Below, piece by piece: positions 61,681 to 64,000 of a stretch of 64,000 nucleotides of DNA. The position numbers and the translations under genes were made by a program. The notes under the pieces are model-generated. The model saw nothing but the letters and a program-made list of their open reading frames with translations, was not told the DNA's origin and searched no databases. Every line of letters begins with the position of its first letter. Position 1 is the first letter of the stretch. Origin of the DNA: Cryptomeria japonica (lineage: Eukaryota > Streptophyta > Pinopsida > Cupressales > Cupressaceae); assembly GCF_030272615.1 (NCBI RefSeq), contig NC_081414.1, forward strand, positions 826,881,896-826,945,895, written 5' to 3'.

Positions 61681-62170
61681 GAAAAAATCCTAAAAATCAG
61701 ATATAGTCCTAAAAATCAGATAAAGTCCTAAAAAAATCCTAAAAACCAGATAAAGTCCTGAAAAAATTATTAAAATCATAAAAAGTCTTGAAAAAATACC
61801 AAAAAAATTCAAATACAATCCTTGAAAAATACCAAAAATATCAAAAAACATAAATTCCAAAAACATAGAAAAATGACAAACTCAACCAAAAACATTGAAA
61901 AATGACTCTGAAAAAAAAAATCAACCAAAAAATAGTTGAAAAGCACAAAGATCAACAAAAAACATTCAAATACAATCTCAAAAAATACCAAAAACATTGA
62001 AAAACATCAAACTCAAACAAAAACATCGAAAAATTCAAAATCAAACAAAAACACCGAAAAATTCAAAACTAAACAAAAACATCAAAAAATAAAAAAATAC
62101 CAAAATCCAAAAACATCAGAAAATAATAAAAAATCCAAAAATAATACATCAATCAGAATTCAAAATAAAT
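61681..62170. repeat. A-rich degenerate tandem repeat
   Basis: About 490 bp of AAAAATCCTAAAAATCAGAT-like units turning into AAAACATCGAAAAATTCAAA-like units. Period is about 20-30 bp and irregular. The Lys/Asn-rich frame at 61936-62232 is a product of this repeat. Confidence 0.7.
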
Positions 62171-64000
62171 TATCCTTTGCAAACAACAAGCATTTCAACT
62201 TACACAAAACACAAAACAAATTTAAACATTGAGCTTAATAAATCATGCATCAACAGACAAACTACCAAGCTAGTCTACAACCTAACCAATCAATGCCTAT
62301 CATTCATGAACATCCTTATCAAACAACATGCCTTTACGGATACATCGTTCCTAAAACAAGTATCTATCATATATCATGTCCTAACGGATGCATCTTTCCT
62401 ACAATGGGAATCCTTTCAAACAATCATCCTAGCAACACTTATCCTTGGCAAGAAGATCAATATGGTTGTTGGCTTGTATCGTCAAGTTTGTCTTATCTTA
62501 CATTGATTTATATTTTATCAATTTATGTTAGATCATGTTAGTATGCTACTCAAGGATGTCCAAAAGTGACTAGAGGAGCTATGATGGGCATGATCCTTTT
62601 CTTTATTTGTTGTTTGTGGTGTGAACCAATGAAGTTCTAGGGAAATAGTTCTAGTAGGTGTCTATGATTGGTATGCTCATTTGGTAGGTATCCTATACAA
62701 AAATTGAAGTTAGGGATATCTATGCTTGTGACTATGACACATACCTCGACCCTTGCTACTATTACCAGAATGGAGGGTTCATTCTTTGTCTGCTACGTGT
62801 TTGTTTCTGGCAATGTGATATCTTTACATCTTGGTTCCTTATACCCTGATGTACAAAGTTCTATTGATAAATAATAAGGCTCAATGATGAAAATGTTGCA
62901 CTAAAAAAAATAAAGGCACAAAATTTTGTGATTCTATCATGAGTCTCATCATGTCGGTTGTCTCTTCAAATCATTCTCTCATCAAGCATCTTTTCTTGGA
63001 TCAACCTTTTTAATTCTTTCTAATCATTCTTTCATCTAACATGATCTCTCTCATCACTTAATTCCAATATTTTCATCTATAATTCTATCATTTCCTCACA
63101 TCAACTATTCTATCTATCAATCAATTATTCCTCCACTTTCCTCATATTTCATCTTTCATCTAACTTTCATTAATCAATTGTCTTATACAGGATTAGTCCT
63201 TCCCAAAACTAGACATGATCATCTCTCATTTGTCTTATGGAGGCTGTATCCTTCCTGAAACCATATGTTTTGATCATTTTTATCTTATATAGAATGTGTC
63301 CTTCCTAAAACCAGACTTCATCTTTATTAGATCAATCCTATCAATAAAATCAATTTGATCAATCCTATCAATTAAACTGATCATATGTCTTGTTAATAAA
63401 TCAAATCGATCATTTAATCAGTCTACAAATCATTCTAACCATTCCTTCTATCCAATCAAATCCATTCATGTCATGAATTAATCATTCTTCATCTTTCATG
63501 TTTAGCATGCTGCTTCTTTGGAGAGATCATTCATGTCTTCAATGCACAAACAATCTCTCGATGGGGCATCCTACCTCCATCACCGAGGCATACTAGGGAA
63601 GACCGATAGAAGTTATCTTCATATAAGTCAAAATACTAAATGCTAAATATGAGTATGGCCTTATGCAGAAGAAGATAAAAAGTTTAGAAAGTGCAGACCA
63701 CCAGGTAAGGTCGGCCAAGGCCTGAGAACATCGTGTGTGGTGCCAATTACATCCGCAAGTCAAGAAAGCACTTTGTAAGAGAATAAATCTCCAACTAGCC
63801 GATAAGCTCAAACTACTTCAGGAACCAAGAAACAAACAATCCAGAAGTGATAATTTGCCGGAAAAGAGTCCAAATGAACTAAAAATCAAGAACAAGGAAC
63901 AAGGACAAGTCTAGAAGCCAAAAATATAATCCATAATGGAAAATGAACAACTTCCAGAGAATGTCAAAAGAATCATAGAAGATGCAACATAGACTGAACA
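62171..64000. other. Repeat-like DNA without assignable gene
   Basis: A Pro/His/Tyr/Cys-rich open stretch at 62245-62541 may be linker coding of an element. 63000-63450 is CT- and ATCA-rich with a thrice-repeated phrase of the type TCCTTCCxxAAACCA near 63200, 63255 and 63305. No domain, LTR or RNA gene could be assigned, and the stretch runs off the window. Confidence 0.35.

Noticed and set aside
61681-62170. A CRISPR-like repeat array
   Set aside because: Units are A-rich, irregular and degenerate with no unique spacers, and the window is plant nuclear DNA.
61936-62232. Lys/Asn-rich 98-codon frame
   Set aside because: A translation of the A-rich tandem repeat and not a gene.

Overview
This is a eukaryotic, plant nuclear window. 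It is AT-rich, gene-poor and built mostly of old transposable elements. The plant signals are a CYP72-clan cytochrome P450 with plant-style GT-AG introns, a plant L1 LINE with DUF4283-like ORF1 and an RNase H tail, a Copia element primed from initiator tRNA-Met, and a trace of a pentatricopeptide-repeat protein. Very low gene density, long repeat-filled introns and LTR pairs that differ by 5-10 percent yet still have target-site duplications suggest a large, slowly turning-over genome. A gymnosperm, probably a conifer, is my best guess. That is inference, and I cannot name a species.

Layout. 0.1-1.4 kb is a solo LTR with a 5-bp target duplication. 1.8-2.8 kb is a three-copy tandem repeat with telomere-like TTAGGGTT words. 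5.2-6.0 kb is a small gene-like unit of no known family: a TATA box, an internally duplicated basic reading frame interrupted by one amber codon, and a poly(A) signal. 11.1-14.0 kb (minus) is a decayed coding region of unknown family. 14.6-15.0 kb holds four hairpin-bearing tandem repeats. 15.65-20.7 kb is the 5' part of a Gypsy fossil (LTR, primer site, protease-region coding). 21.6-23.6 kb (plus) is a second decayed coding region I do not recognise.

24.0-35.1 kb is the clearest host locus. It is a P450 pseudogene that keeps exon 1, exon 2 and the last exon but lacks the middle of the protein. An 8.1-kb antisense L1 LINE with a 15-bp target duplication sits 47 bp inside its second intron. 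37.2-38.0 kb has local tandem repeats. 38.5-41.8 kb is an old Copia-like element on the minus strand with 231-bp LTRs, inserted in a 139-bp tandem repeat. It has no recognisable pol and contains a GC-rich block. 43.1-43.3 kb is a probable PPR remnant.

46.7 to about 61.7 kb is a nested stack. A Gypsy-like element (LTR at 46.67-47.61 kb) is split by an LTR-like insert (about 48.75-50.85 kb) and by a Copia element with both LTRs (51.74-59.16 kb), which is itself split by a 1.2-kb solo LTR (56.03-57.23 kb). The right end is A-rich degenerate repeat and unassigned repeat-like DNA.

I found no tRNA, rRNA, CRISPR or operon-like structure, and no gene I would call intact with confidence. The least explained items are the duplicated small gene at 5.26-5.90 kb and the two decayed unknown coding regions at 11.1-14.0 and 21.6-23.6 kb.
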